A DNA stretch of 64,000 bases from contig NZ_CANMRN010000004.1 in the NCBI RefSeq assembly GCF_947500265.1, forward strand, positions 1 to 64,000, in the 5' to 3' direction. The notes below the pieces were generated by a model that saw nothing but the letters and a program-made list of their open reading frames with translations, was not told where the DNA came from and searched no databases. Below are positions 17,396-27,022 of this stretch, piece by piece (within the stretch, counting starts at the first letter, position 1; every line of letters begins with the position of its first letter). The translations under genes were made by a program, and so were the position numbers. This stretch comes from an uncultured Psychrobacter sp. (GTDB taxonomy: Bacteria; Pseudomonadota; Gammaproteobacteria; Pseudomonadales; Moraxellaceae).

Positions 17396-19528
17396 ATGAC
17401 AAAGTTGCGTGTTGCGCATAGCATCAAGGATGAAGAGTCTATCAGTCAAAAACACGCGTCAAAGCGAATCACAGTAGGTACGCTACGGTTGAGCGCGTTG
17501 AGCGTGGCAACAGCGGTAAGTGCACTTGGTGTGTCACAAGTCGCTTGTGCCGAGTTGACCTGGGGCGATGAGGAAAGCTATCAACAAGAAAGTAACTATC
17601 AACAAGATTATCAGCAAGACAGTAGTATTGACTCATTTATGGCAGCCGCTATCGCCGCAGATCGCGGTGATGTGAGTGCGCTCTATAACTATGAGCAAGT
17701 CATGAGCGGCGGCTTGTTTGCGATGTATCCGACCTATTGGCGTATGAATCTAGATCTTAATTCACAGAGTTCAGCGGCGGTCTCGCAGTTTGTGCGTCAG
17801 TATCCAGACACGGTTATGGCTGAGAAATTAGTGGCTGATTTTGCGGAGACCAAAGCAGGATCGAATGATTATGCCTCGGTTAGACAGGTAGCCAATTTGA
17901 TTACCAATGCCGATGCCAGTGAGCGCTGTGCGGTTGCGCTTGGGTTTAATAATGGCGGTGACACCATGCGTGCTATGGCAGCCAAATCTGATGTTTGGCT
18001 AACCACCAAAAAGCAACCAGCATTGTGCGATCAGCTAGCGATGGAGATGAACAACAACGCGCTGATTAGTAATCAAGATCGTGCGGCTCGTCTCAAGCGT
18101 ATGCTACGTAAAGGTAAGACCGGTGATATTATGGCATTGTCCTCACGCCTTGGTACGCCAATTGCTTATTCGGCGCTCAGTGAAATTCAGCTAAATCCGT
18201 CTTCTTTCTTTAGCCGTTTTGGTCGTGAGCCTGCAAGCCAAACCAATCAATACCTATATATGTATGCAATCGGCCGTATGGCTGATAAGTCTTATCGTGA
18301 GGCGGCGCTACAGTTAGACTTTGATATCAAACAAGACAATCAGCGCGCGGTCAGATTGTTGAATGACGAAACCCGACGCTATGCTTATCGTACGCTTGGC
18401 GTACAGCGTATGAATCACAACACTGATGATGGCTTTAACGCTGAAGCAGTCGATTGGTTCCGCAACAGTTTGGATAATGATTTTAATTTTGAAGAAGCTG
18501 AAGATTACGCGATGGCAGCGATTCGCTTCGGTCGTTGGGATGATGTGGTCGAAGCTATCTCAAAAATGGACGGCGAAACCCAAAAAGAAGCCCAGTGGCA
18601 GTATTGGTTGGCTCGCGCGTATGAGCAGTCAAGCGATAGTAGCAAGCGCAATACGTCCAAAAAAATGTATCAGAACTTAGCAAAAAGTAATGACTACTAT
18701 GGCCTAATGGCAAAAGATAAAATAGGGCAGCGTTTTGATGCTAGCCGTTTAGGCGGTAGCAATTTGCCTAACGTCAGTACTGCTGACCGTGCGCGCGTCA
18801 TGCAAGACGCCAATTTTGCTCGTGCGTTTGCGTTGTACAACTCTGAGGCCAGTCGTGCTTATGCCAACCGTGAGTGGAACTGGGCTGTAAAGCAAGCTCG
18901 TGATAATCGTGATGACAATTTAATCATTGCCGCTGCTCGTCAAGCCTATGATATGGGCTGGCTCGATCGAGCGATTTATGCGGTTGATAATACTGATAGG
19001 GTGGATAGCTTAGCACTCTCGCATCCGATGCCACATCAAAGCGCAGTCGTACGTTATAGTGAGTCAGCAGGTATTGATCCAGCATGGGCGTACGGTATTA
19101 TGCGTCAAGAAAGCCGTTTTGTATCCTCTGCGCGCTCAAACGTGGGCGCGAGCGGACTGATGCAGGTCATGCCTGATACCGCAAAATATATCGCTCGTAA
19201 CCTAGGCGAGACGTATAGTGCGAGCCGTGCTAACAGCGGTGATACCAATATCCGCTATGGTACGTGGTATATGGGTGATATTTTGGGCAAGCTTAATTAT
19301 CAGCCAGTATTGGCAACCGCAGGCTATAACGCTGGTCCTAATAATGCCAAACGCTGGCAGCCAGTTTATGGTTCGCTCGCCGCAGATCAATATGTAGAGT
19401 CGATTGCATTTCCTGAGACACGTAACTATGTCAAACACGTAATGGAAAACGCCACTATCTACAGCAGTCTGTTGGGTCGTGGTCAGCCGATTACTCAGCG
19501 TATGGGTACGGTGCCCGCTGGCTTTTAA
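17396..19528 (+). CDS. slt: Soluble lytic murein transglycosylase (Slt70-like)
   Basis: Cuts peptidoglycan glycan strands in the periplasm, making 1,6-anhydromuramyl ends. From the ATG at 17396 (AAGAGAG upstream) it has 710 residues; an in-frame TTG 24 codons earlier is less likely. A basic N-region of about 30 residues precedes the hydrophobic signal core and a VACAE cleavage-like site near residue 51. An alpha-superhelical U/L domain follows, and then the C-terminal SLT domain with catalytic E572 in RQESRF, the GLMQVMP motif and AGYNAGPNN. Its products are what AmpD, encoded 8 kb away, recycles. Confidence 0.93.
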   Translation: MTKLRVAHSIKDEESISQKHASKRITVGTLRLSALSVATAVSALGVSQVACAELTWGDEESYQQESNYQQDYQQDSSIDSFMAAAIAADRGDVSALYNYEQVMSGGLFAMYPTYWRMNLDLNSQSSAAVSQFVRQYPDTVMAEKLVADFAETKAGSNDYASVRQVANLITNADASERCAVALGFNNGGDTMRAMAAKSDVWLTTKKQPALCDQLAMEMNNNALISNQDRAARLKRMLRKGKTGDIMALSSRLGTPIAYSALSEIQLNPSSFFSRFGREPASQTNQYLYMYAIGRMADKSYREAALQLDFDIKQDNQRAVRLLNDETRRYAYRTLGVQRMNHNTDDGFNAEAVDWFRNSLDNDFNFEEAEDYAMAAIRFGRWDDVVEAISKMDGETQKEAQWQYWLARAYEQSSDSSKRNTSKKMYQNLAKSNDYYGLMAKDKIGQRFDASRLGGSNLPNVSTADRARVMQDANFARAFALYNSEASRAYANREWNWAVKQARDNRDDNLIIAAARQAYDMGWLDRAIYAVDNTDRVDSLALSHPMPHQSAVVRYSESAGIDPAWAYGIMRQESRFVSSARSNVGASGLMQVMPDTAKYIARNLGETYSASRANSGDTNIRYGTWYMGDILGKLNYQPVLATAGYNAGPNNAKRWQPVYGSLAADQYVESIAFPETRNYVKHVMENATIYSSLLGRGQPITQRMGTVPAGF

Positions 19529-19894
19529 TCACTGAACTTGTATTTGATAAACCACTAATGATTCATTGTTAGTGGTTTATTTTTATCTGCTGATTTGCTT
19601 TGCTAATTGTCAATTGGTTAAATTTGCTTTGCCCAAGCAGCACTCATCTGGTTAAGGTAAATTTCACAGTCTTTATCCTTTAGTGCTTTATCAACATTTA
19701 TCGAGATTCCTGACGATGTCGTCAACGTTTACGTTTTTGCTATAGATTAAAAAAAACGTTTTGTTACCATTGCCTTAATGGGAAACCCTATTTTTCAGTC
19801 TTGTTCTTAGGTCAATGCGTGTTTTATGTATCGCGTCTAATGATTTAAGTTATAGCCTATGTCTTATCATTGCTAACTAACTGCCTTCAGTCCT
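19529..19894. other. 366-bp region between slt and the RNase T2-like gene
   Basis: Begins with the slt terminator (19547-19586). The rest is AT-rich with no coding frame that I would support; a short plus-strand promoter for the downstream gene is expected but not clear. Confidence 0.4.
19547..19586 (+). terminator. Intrinsic terminator after slt
   Basis: A perfect 12-bp stem (19547-19558 with 19569-19580), 10-nt loop, then TTTTTATC. Confidence 0.85.
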
Positions 19895-20704
19895 ATGATC
19901 AAAAAATATTTTAGTCTGTCTACGTCGTCAAAAACCAAATATTCGTTATCTAATCGGATATGCTTTTTATCGAAGGCAAATACAAAGACAGATACAAACC
20001 TGAGCAACAAGGCTGCTAACTCTATGATGCGATTGCGTGCAGAGTTGGCTAGCAAACACCGTGTAGGTAGTATCAAAGCGACATTGAGCTTCGGCGCTTT
20101 ACTGCTTATACAAGGCGTTATACTGCTACCAGCACAGGCAGCTAGCACGGTTAAGACTGGTCAGCGTGTACTGATGATTGAGATGACCCCAGCATTATGT
20201 AATATGCAGCCAACGCGGGCGCGTATGCGTCAGTGTTTAGAAGGGTATTCATTGACCGTATCTGGTCTGGACATGGGATATGGTGAGCGCTGCGGTCGCG
20301 GTAGTGAGCCACGCCTTACCCCGCTACAACTAAAAGTCGTTAACCGCATCATGCCTGACACAACGGTACGTAGCCAGACGTGGCAACGTTACGGAGCCTG
20401 TAGTCCGCTTAGCGCCAGCAGTTACTTTCGGCAGATTACTAACTATGCAGGTGGATTAAAGCTACCGAATGAGCTAAATACGGGTAATAGTTATACCGTT
20501 TCCAAATCACGGTTTGTCAGTCAAATGACCCGTCTCAATAGTGGTATGTCATCAAACAGTGTGGATCTCATCTGTCAAGAAGGCAGCCGTCGCCAATCGA
20601 TACTCACTGATATACACGTATGTTATGAAGGCAGTGATTTTGGGACTTGTCATGACGTTGTAGACAGCTGTGGCAGTAAATTTATCATTTCAGGTGGACG
20701 ATAA
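19895..20704 (+). CDS. RNase T2-fold secreted protein lacking the catalytic histidines
   Basis: The C-terminal 165 residues follow E. coli RNase I block by block: SLTVSGLDMG for LTVHGLWPG (CAS I), TWQRYGACSPLSASSYF for YAKHGACFGFDPDAYF (CAS II), VSKSRF, then a Cys plus ILTDIHVC, and a final CGSKFIIS. The two catalytic His are replaced by S123 and Y166, so endoribonuclease activity by the known mechanism is not expected. Ten Cys remain, as in an exported disulphide protein. A hydrophobic signal core lies at residues 63-80, ending AQA. It is far from residue 1, so translation may begin at ATG 20024 (226 residues), which has AAGG 11 nt upstream. The family call from remembered RNase I sequence is inference. 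Confidence 0.75.
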   Translation: MIKKYFSLSTSSKTKYSLSNRICFLSKANTKTDTNLSNKAANSMMRLRAELASKHRVGSIKATLSFGALLLIQGVILLPAQAASTVKTGQRVLMIEMTPALCNMQPTRARMRQCLEGYSLTVSGLDMGYGERCGRGSEPRLTPLQLKVVNRIMPDTTVRSQTWQRYGACSPLSASSYFRQITNYAGGLKLPNELNTGNSYTVSKSRFVSQMTRLNSGMSSNSVDLICQEGSRRQSILTDIHVCYEGSDFGTCHDVVDSCGSKFIISGGR

Positions 20705-20834
20705 CCTTTACTTAGTTACCTGCTTAAACCTATTTTTCGATACCGTTTTTCATTTCACTTAGCCGAATTTAATGGTGCAAATTGCCTATTTTGACTATTA
20801 TATCTACGTATAGCATAGTGAAAACGTGCTTTAG

Positions 20835-20848
20835 TTATCACGTGATAA
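20835..20848. promoter_or_regulatory. Perfect 14-bp palindrome, candidate operator
   Basis: TTATCACGTGATAA reads the same on both strands, 226 bp upstream of mdh and 130 bp after the RNase T2-like gene. No T-tract follows, so it is more operator than terminator. The regulator is unknown. Confidence 0.35.
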
Positions 20849-21021
20849 AACACTCTATCGCTTTAACCATAAGCGATCAGCCTCTATAAAACTCCTATTG
20901 TATAAAATGTAACAATATAATCCCTGACGGGTCTATGACTGTATCTAGACGGTCACTGCGATGAAGTGCTACACTAGCTCTCGGTTTATACATGCTGCTA
21001 TGCGGCAAACAAGTCGATATC

Positions 21022-21040
21022 TAAAATGATAATCGTTCAT
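21022..21040. promoter_or_regulatory. Fur-box-like site before mdh
   Basis: The 19-mer TAAAATGATAATCGTTCAT matches 13 of 19 positions of the E. coli Fur consensus and ends 34 bp before the mdh ATG, in the probable promoter or leader. It is suggestive only. Confidence 0.3.
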
Positions 21041-21074
21041 TAGAATTATCTAATAATTAATTAGGGAGTATTCA

Positions 21075-22064
21075 ATGTCAATGAAACAGCCTTTACGTGT
21101 TGCCGTCACTGGTGCCGCTGGTAATATCAGCTACGCGATGCTATTTCGTATTGCATCTGGCGAGATGCTAGGTAAAGATCAGCCAGTTATTTTGCAATTA
21201 CTTGAAATTACGCCAGCTCTTGACGCCCTAAAGGGTGTGGTCATGGAACTAGAAGACTGTGCATTCCCATTGTTGGCTGGTATCGTCCAAACTGACGATG
21301 CTAACGTCGCATTCAAAGATATCGATTATGCTTTACTGGTTGGTGCACGTCCTCGTGGCCCAGGTATGGAGCGTAAAGATTTGCTAGAAGCCAACGCTGC
21401 GATTTTCTCAGCACAAGGTAAAGCATTGAACGAAGTCGCTAGCCGTGATGTAAAAGTATTGGTAGTCGGTAACCCTGCCAACACGAACGCACTTATCGCT
21501 CAGCGTAATGCACCAGATCTTGATCCACGCAACTTCACTGCAATGACTCGTCTAGACCATAACCGTGCTATGGCACAGTTGGCTGGCAAGACTGACAGCA
21601 CTGTAAATGACGTGAAGAAAATGATCATCTGGGGCAACCATTCGTCAACTCAGTATCCAGATCTAACCGCTTGTACAGTAAACGGCAAGCCTGCGCTAGA
21701 TTTAGTTGATCGTGAATGGTACGAAGCGACTTATATCCCAGAAGTACAACAGCGCGGTGCTGCGATCATTAAAGCTCGCGGTGCATCATCTGCCGCTTCT
21801 GCTGCCAACGCTGCTATCGCACACATGCGTACGTGGGCGCTAGGTACTGATGAGAACGATTGGGTATCTATGGGCGTTTACTCAAACGGCGAATATGGTA
21901 TTGCTGAAGGTTTGATCTACTCATTCCCATGCACATGCACTAACGGCGACTGGTCTATCGTAGACGGCGTTGATGTATCATCAGATTTCTCAAAAGAGAA
22001 AATGGCTGCCACTGAGCAAGAGCTTAGTGAAGAGCGTGATGCAGTAGCACATTTACTACCGTAA
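21075..22064 (+). CDS. mdh: Malate dehydrogenase
   Basis: Oxidises malate to oxaloacetate with NAD in the TCA cycle (cytosol). 329 residues, the size of the type found in Pseudomonas relatives and actinobacteria and related to eukaryotic cytosolic [17 protein letters not shown] is the NAD-binding glycine motif. Substrate arginines lie in [14 protein letters not shown], and the catalytic His is in [18 protein letters not shown] upstream and the conserved N-terminus fix the start. It is a single-gene unit with a strong terminator. A Fur-like site in front hints at iron control, which is not shown. Confidence 0.96.
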   Translation: MSMKQPLRVAVTGAAGNISYAMLFRIASGEMLGKDQPVILQLLEITPALDALKGVVMELEDCAFPLLAGIVQTDDANVAFKDIDYALLVGARPRGPGMERKDLLEANAAIFSAQGKALNEVASRDVKVLVVGNPANTNALIAQRNAPDLDPRNFTAMTRLDHNRAMAQLAGKTDSTVNDVKKMIIWGNHSSTQYPDLTACTVNGKPALDLVDREWYEATYIPEVQQRGAAIIKARGASSAASAANAAIAHMRTWALGTDENDWVSMGVYSNGEYGIAEGLIYSFPCTCTNGDWSIVDGVDVSSDFSKEKMAATEQELSEERDAVAHLLP

Positions 22065-22117
22065 ATCTAAGCTGCTATCCAGTAAGCTATGATTTAAGTA
22101 GTAAAGATAAGTAGTAT

Positions 22118-22149
22118 AAAAAAGCCCTCTGAAATATGAGGGCTTTTTT
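22118..22149 (+). terminator. Intrinsic terminator after mdh
   Basis: A perfect 12-bp stem, AAAAAAGCCCTC (22118-22129) with GAGGGCTTTTTT (22138-22149), 8-nt loop. Confidence 0.9.
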
Positions 22150-22359
22150 TATGTCTATAAGAAATAGGCAAATGAGAGCAATTCAATCATCATTTTGAAC
22201 GAATAAAATCAGTTTACCGTTAATACAATTGATAACGTTAGATAAACGTTGATTAACAGCTATTAAAATAAAGCTTGTTACAATGAATATGTCAATTTGA
22301 ATAATAAGCACATTAAACAATAAGTACGACTATATTCGTACCATTTAAGGAGAAAAATT

Positions 22360-22599
22360 ATGTTGGGTGAACCAGAATACAGTATGAATGAGTTATTTGC
22401 TCAGTTAGGTCTAGACAGCTCTGATGAAGCAATTGATAATTTTATCGCAGCAAACCAACTAGCTAGCGAAGAAAAACTGACAGAGGCTAGCATTTGGACG
22501 GACAATCAGCGTATGTTCCTGCAAGAAGAATGGCAAAAAGATGCAGCATGGGTAGAAACCATCGATGAGCTAAATGTCCGTTTGCATCCTGATGCATAA
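22360..22599 (+). CDS. DUF2789 family protein
   Basis: 79 residues, cytosolic and acidic. MNELFAQLGLDSSDEAIDNF, then ASIWTDNQRMFLQEEWQKD and a final ETIDELNVRL follow the DUF2789 pattern throughout. The family is widespread in Pseudomonas and Moraxellaceae and has no known function. AAGGAG sits 8 nt before the ATG. It is a single gene whose terminator is shared with ribF on the opposite strand. Confidence 0.85.
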   Translation: MLGEPEYSMNELFAQLGLDSSDEAIDNFIAANQLASEEKLTEASIWTDNQRMFLQEEWQKDAAWVETIDELNVRLHPDA

Positions 22600-22615
22600 A
22601 AGTTTATCAAGAGAT

Positions 22616-22654
22616 AAAAAACCCCGTGATAGTCTTAATATCGCGGGGTTTTTT
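22616..22654. terminator. Bidirectional terminator between the DUF2789 gene and ribF
   Basis: A 16-bp stem (22616-22631 with 22639-22654; one mismatch or G-T pair) and a 7-nt loop, flanked by A6 and T6, so it serves both convergent genes. Confidence 0.9.
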
Positions 22655-22676
22655 ATATCTGGAGGAACACTAAACC

Positions 22677-23759
22677 TTAAATTTGCTTGTCGCGCCACTC
22701 AAGTAAGTCTGCAACATCTTGATGAATACCCGCTTTTAATGCTTCTATTCCATCATAGCGACGCTCACCGTGCAAAAAGTGTAGGAAACGTACGTGTAAG
22801 TTCAATCCGTATAAATCAGCTTGCAACTGTGGAAAGTGGACTTCTAGTCGCCAGTCATCACCTTTATCAACAGAAGGTCTTTTACCAATATTAGCCGTGC
22901 CGAACACACTATGCGGACGCAATCCGGCAACACCTGTATGACCGTCGGTGGCAAGCGCAGTCAAACCATCAGCGATCACATTACCATTGTCATCTAAGCT
23001 CACCACATCGACTGCAAAAATACCATGCAGGGCAGGCTTTATTCGTTGCAAATCGATATTTGCGGTAGGAAAGTCTATTGTTCGACCTATCTGGTCGCCG
23101 CGCACAACCACTCCTGTGATTGCATAGTCACGACCAAGCAACCGGTTGGCCGCCTGAAGGTCACCTGCCAATAGTAAATCACGAACGCGAGTAGAGCTGA
23201 TACGGGCAGCGTCGTTATCGGTCGTATCAATACTGTCGCTATCAGTATTATCGTTATTAGTATTGCTATCAGTGACCGTATGCAGGTTGGTCACATCCAA
23301 ACCATAATCACGCAAAAACTGACTGTCGCCAGTACGATCATGGCCAAAGCGAAAGTCATCACCCAGCACCAACGCTTTTACATTCAAACGCTTGGCTACT
23401 ATATCGGCAAATGCTTGTGCTGATAGCGAGCGAAACTCCGTATCAAAACCTGCTACGATCAATGTTTCAACACCATATTCTGCCAGCAGTGCTTGCTTCT
23501 CTGCCAGATTAGTCAAACGTGCAGGCGCTTTAGCAGGTGCAAAAAACTCGCGTGGCTGCGGCTCAAATATCATGACCGCCGCACCCAAATTTTGGGTATG
23601 TGCAATCTCACGAACTTGGGCTAGCATGGCTTGGTGACCAAGGTGCACACCGTCGAAATTGCCGATAGTGAGCACGCAAGATGCCAACTCTACTGGGACA
23701 GTGTCCGTAGATGAAGTGTGTGGCGACGAAATCAGTTGCTCAAGAAAATAGGTTTTCAT
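22677..23759 (-). CDS. ribF: Bifunctional riboflavin kinase / FMN adenylyltransferase RibF
   Basis: Makes FMN and then FAD. The N-terminal domain has the nucleotidyltransferase motif IGNFDGVHLGHQAML (near residues 32-46) and ISSTRVRDLL. The C-terminal kinase domain has the GDQIGRTIDFPTANI riboflavin-binding motif. At 360 residues it exceeds E. coli RibF (313). Most of the excess is a low-complexity Asn/Asp/Ser/Thr insert before ISSTRV (about 163-186) and an N-terminal 25-residue lead. The neighbouring genes do not suggest any operon partner. Confidence 0.94.
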   Translation of the reverse strand: MKTYFLEQLISSPHTSSTDTVPVELASCVLTIGNFDGVHLGHQAMLAQVREIAHTQNLGAAVMIFEPQPREFFAPAKAPARLTNLAEKQALLAEYGVETLIVAGFDTEFRSLSAQAFADIVAKRLNVKALVLGDDFRFGHDRTGDSQFLRDYGLDVTNLHTVTDSNTNNDNTDSDSIDTTDNDAARISSTRVRDLLLAGDLQAANRLLGRDYAITGVVVRGDQIGRTIDFPTANIDLQRIKPALHGIFAVDVVSLDDNGNVIADGLTALATDGHTGVAGLRPHSVFGTANIGKRPSVDKGDDWRLEVHFPQLQADLYGLNLHVRFLHFLHGERRYDGIEALKAGIHQDVADLLEWRDKQI

Positions 23760-23974
23760 AAGTTTTCAGCTATGATGAGACCAAATAAAAAACGAAAAAA
23801 CACATCTATGCTTAAAATTGATGTGTCTAAAATCAGCCATTATAAAGTAAAATAGCCACACTAACATCCTATAGTCTACGTGTAATGCAAGTATGGCGCA
23901 TAGGGTGGCTATTCTTTATTGCCAATGATGCTAATACCAATCCTAACAACAATCTCAACAACGATGGAGATCTT

Positions 23975-24595
23975 ATGTCTGCTGCTGCCTTAAATACTAT
24001 ACCAACCGAACTATCGACATATCAGCTCACCGATCAGTTCGTTGTGCAGCGTGCAAGTAAAGAAGATTTAGCAGAAGTTTTAGCCATTTATAATCAAAGC
24101 ATACCGGGCAAACAAGCAACAGCCAATCTTGCATTGGTTACGCTAGAGGAGCGTGCCGCTTGGTTTGAGGAGCATTTGGAGAGCGCAACCAGACCAATAT
24201 ATGTGGTCAAGGCACTATCATCAGATGATGTAGATCAAACAAAGGCACCGATAGTCGCATGGGGCAGCTTCAGCGATTTGTACGCACGTACGGCCTATCA
24301 CATCAGTACCGAGATTAGCATTTATCTAAATCAAGATTATCAAGGCAAAGGGTTGGGCAGTTTGCTGACCCGTTGGATGTTGACGCAAGCACCAAGCCTA
24401 GGTATTCGAAATATCATCGCCCTTGTCTTTGCTCATAACCATCCAAGCTTAGGATTATTCCGTAAGCTTGGCTTTGAGCAATGGGGTTATATGCCAGAAG
24501 TTTGCGATATGGAAGGGTTTATCGCTGATGTTGTAATGCTGGGTAAAGCAGTTACGTCAGACGATATCTCAGATAAAGCGCCTGAGGCAATCTAA
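23975..24595 (+). CDS. GNAT N-acetyltransferase (phosphinothricin acetyltransferase-like)
   Basis: 206 residues from the ATG at 23975, which has GGAG 5 nt upstream; the longer frame from 23885 adds an unlikely leader. The GNAT acetyl-CoA motif is QDYQGKGLGSLLTRW (about residues 117-131). The YNQSIPGKQATANLALVTLEE segment resembles the substrate side of phosphinothricin/methionine sulfoximine N-acetyltransferases. Substrate is not certain. It converges on the lipoprotein gene with only 11 bp between them and no obvious terminator. Confidence 0.85.
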   Translation: MSAAALNTIPTELSTYQLTDQFVVQRASKEDLAEVLAIYNQSIPGKQATANLALVTLEERAAWFEEHLESATRPIYVVKALSSDDVDQTKAPIVAWGSFSDLYARTAYHISTEISIYLNQDYQGKGLGSLLTRWMLTQAPSLGIRNIIALVFAHNHPSLGLFRKLGFEQWGYMPEVCDMEGFIADVVMLGKAVTSDDISDKAPEAI

Positions 24596-24606
24596 CTTAA
24601 AAAGCT

Positions 24607-25230
24607 CTAACCTAAAATCTTCCATTGACCTTCTATTTTCTGTAGCTGGTAGGTCAGTGGTGCAGGTTCACTCTGTCCTTTTAGCATCAGCTCGCCAGTA
24701 ATGGTGGCACGAGTTTTGTCATCATTGTATTTGGTATCAGTAATCGTAACGCCATCCACCGTTTGCTGAAACGCAGACTGGGTGTTGGCAAGCTCTTCTT
24801 CAAAGTTTGCCATGTCGACTTGGTAATATGACGCCGCATCTTTTACCTCACCATAATACAAGCTGTTTAAGGCCTGTTTGACAGTATCTTCTGGCGTACC
24901 GGCTTGAGTCGGATTAGTCACTAGGCTTTTCTGTTTAGTCGCATCGGTGACTGGATTAATGTTATCACTATCAATTGCTGTCTTATTTTCAGCGCTATCT
25001 GTAATTTCGCCTGTTTCGCTAGCACTGTCATCGGTTATTGCTTGGTCAGTCGTATCATTGTCTAATGTGACGTCTTCTGAGGTATCCACGGTCGCTGCCA
25101 CATCTTCATTATCGGTAGCAGTTTCAGCCGACTCATTATTGCTACAGCCGCTAATAAGGAGTCCAGTGCTTAGTACACCAGTTGCTAGCAAAATTGGTAA
25201 GCGCTGGAAGATTGGCTGTTTCGTTGTCAT
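24607..25230 (-). CDS. Lipoprotein with acidic linker and DUF4878-like domain
   Basis: 207 residues from the ATG at 25230, chosen because GAGG lies 8 nt upstream; a TTG four codons earlier is less likely. The signal peptide ends LLISGCSNN, a lipobox with lipidated Cys near residue 29. Residues about 30-110 are a disordered Asp/Thr/Ser-rich linker. The C-terminal 95 residues (TPEDTVKQALNSLYYGEV onward, ending LQKIEGQWKIL) have the shape of a DUF4878/NTF2-like lumazine-binding-type fold. Role unknown. It follows murJ on the same strand. Confidence 0.8.
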   Translation of the reverse strand: MTTKQPIFQRLPILLATGVLSTGLLISGCSNNESAETATDNEDVAATVDTSEDVTLDNDTTDQAITDDSASETGEITDSAENKTAIDSDNINPVTDATKQKSLVTNPTQAGTPEDTVKQALNSLYYGEVKDAASYYQVDMANFEEELANTQSAFQQTVDGVTITDTKYNDDKTRATITGELMLKGQSEPAPLTYQLQKIEGQWKILG

Positions 25231-25359
25231 ATCAAACCTCAAATGTCATTTATTCATTAATGATCTATTATGACAATTATCAGCAGCGAGCATTGTCATT
25301 TCTCATAACAGGCTTGTTTTGGTTTCGTAAGCCTGTCATAAGTTTGCTCATATTTTATC

Positions 25360-26910
25360 CTAGCCGTGCTTTAGCTGACGCGGACGGAACCCAGTCGCTA
25401 GCAATACCACACCGTAAACTAGCGCTCCGACGGCACACATAATAATCAGCGCGACGATACGCTGCCACTGAGCCTCATCGGTAGGAAAATAAGGTAGCAT
25501 AAAATAAAGCACGCCAATCATAGAGCCAGTCGAGATAGCAAACTGCGTAAACAGCTTTTTCCAATGTGGACCGAAACGGAAAATATCACGCTTGTGTAAG
25601 AAGTAATATAGCAGGCCTGCGTTTACAAAAGCCGCGCCAGTCGTAGCTAATGCTAAACCACCATGTAGTGGTATCTCTAAGAAATAGAATATCCCGATAA
25701 AAATAACACTAAAAATCATATTGGCGATGACAGATATAATGCCGATTTTGACAGGGGTTCTGGTATCTTGACGCGCAAAAAATGCAGGGGCAAAAATCTT
25801 AATAAGCATAAATCCTAAGATACCACCTGCCATACTACGTAGGGCCAGTGAGCTCATCTGGGCGTCACGTAAGGTAAACTCACCGCGTAAAAACAGCGCT
25901 TGCATCAATACATCTGCCAGTACAAATAAGGCAGCCGAGGCAGGCACACCGACCAAGATGATAAGGCGTGCTGCCCAGTCGATGGTCTTTTTAAAACTGA
26001 CATCATCTTTTTGAGCTTCACTTTTTGATAGGCTTGGTAATATGACGGTACCAATCGCCACACCAATCAGACCCAGTGGTAGCTCGCTCATACGTTCAGC
26101 TGCGTAGAGCCAAGAGACGGAACCGCCAATCATTAACGAGGCAAAGATGGTGTTTAATAGTAAATTAATCTGAGTAACAGAAACACCAAAGATAGCAGGT
26201 AACATCAGTTTTAAAATCCGACGAACGCCTTCGTGCTGGAAGTCAATCTTTGGTGCGACGAGCAGCTTTTGTTGCCAGAGCTGCGGCAGTTGAATCAAGA
26301 ACTGTAGCAAACCTGCGATAGCAACGGCATAGCCGAGTGCCATAATGGGAGTATCAAACATCGGCGCAAAAATCAGTGCGCCACCAATCATACATAGGTT
26401 CAATAACACGGGCGCAAAGGCGGGCGCGGCGAAACGACCGTAGCTTTGTAGAATACCACTCGCAAAAGCTGTCATAGAGATGAATAGCAAATACGGAAAG
26501 GTAAGACGCAATAACTCAGCAGTAATGGCAAACTTATCAGGCTGATCGGCAAATCCAGGGGCAAACAACGTCACTACCCAAGGTGCGATTAAGATGACCA
26601 CCACTGTCAACATCGATAATACTAGCAATAATGCACCCGAGGTGCGACTGACCAAAATCTGTACTTGTTGTAAGCTGTACTTTTCTTTGTATTCGGACAG
26701 TACTGGCACGAAAGCTTGGCTAAACGCACCTTCTGCAAACAGTCGTCGTAAGAAGTTTGGGATTTTGAAGGCGACCAAAAAGGCATCCATCAAACCACCT
26801 GCACCAAAAACCCCTAGCAATACAACATCACGTACCAAACCTAAAATACGCGATAACATGGTCATACTGCTGACCACCATGGTTGAACGAAATAACCGAC
26901 TTTTTGCCAT
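25360..26910 (-). CDS. murJ: Lipid II flippase MurJ
   Basis: Flips lipid II across the inner membrane for peptidoglycan synthesis. The 516 residues form about 14 hydrophobic helices of the MATE/MVF fold. The N-terminal SMTMLSRILGLVRDVVLLGVFG, the KIPNFLRRLFAEGAFSQAFVP loop and a conserved central region are hallmarks of MviN/MurJ. It lies downstream of ampD (112 bp) and upstream of the lipoprotein gene on the same strand. It works together with MurG and MurC, encoded 8-10 kb away. Confidence 0.96.
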   Translation of the reverse strand: MAKSRLFRSTMVVSSMTMLSRILGLVRDVVLLGVFGAGGLMDAFLVAFKIPNFLRRLFAEGAFSQAFVPVLSEYKEKYSLQQVQILVSRTSGALLLVLSMLTVVVILIAPWVVTLFAPGFADQPDKFAITAELLRLTFPYLLFISMTAFASGILQSYGRFAAPAFAPVLLNLCMIGGALIFAPMFDTPIMALGYAVAIAGLLQFLIQLPQLWQQKLLVAPKIDFQHEGVRRILKLMLPAIFGVSVTQINLLLNTIFASLMIGGSVSWLYAAERMSELPLGLIGVAIGTVILPSLSKSEAQKDDVSFKKTIDWAARLIILVGVPASAALFVLADVLMQALFLRGEFTLRDAQMSSLALRSMAGGILGFMLIKIFAPAFFARQDTRTPVKIGIISVIANMIFSVIFIGIFYFLEIPLHGGLALATTGAAFVNAGLLYYFLHKRDIFRFGPHWKKLFTQFAISTGSMIGVLYFMLPYFPTDEAQWQRIVALIIMCAVGALVYGVVLLATGFRPRQLKHG

Positions 26911-27022
26911 GAGAACCTATCTTGCTAAGTTGTATATTGAGTTATGTGCTGATGTGATATGGATAAAAAACTGACAAATTATATCACTTTCACCATTGAG
27001 ATAAATGGATTGAGTATGGAAA

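Larger units (their letters stand above)
20705..21074. other. 370-bp region upstream of mdh
   Basis: No coding frame. It contains a perfect 14-bp palindrome at 20835-20848 and a Fur-box-like site at 21022-21040, both listed separately. Confidence 0.5.
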
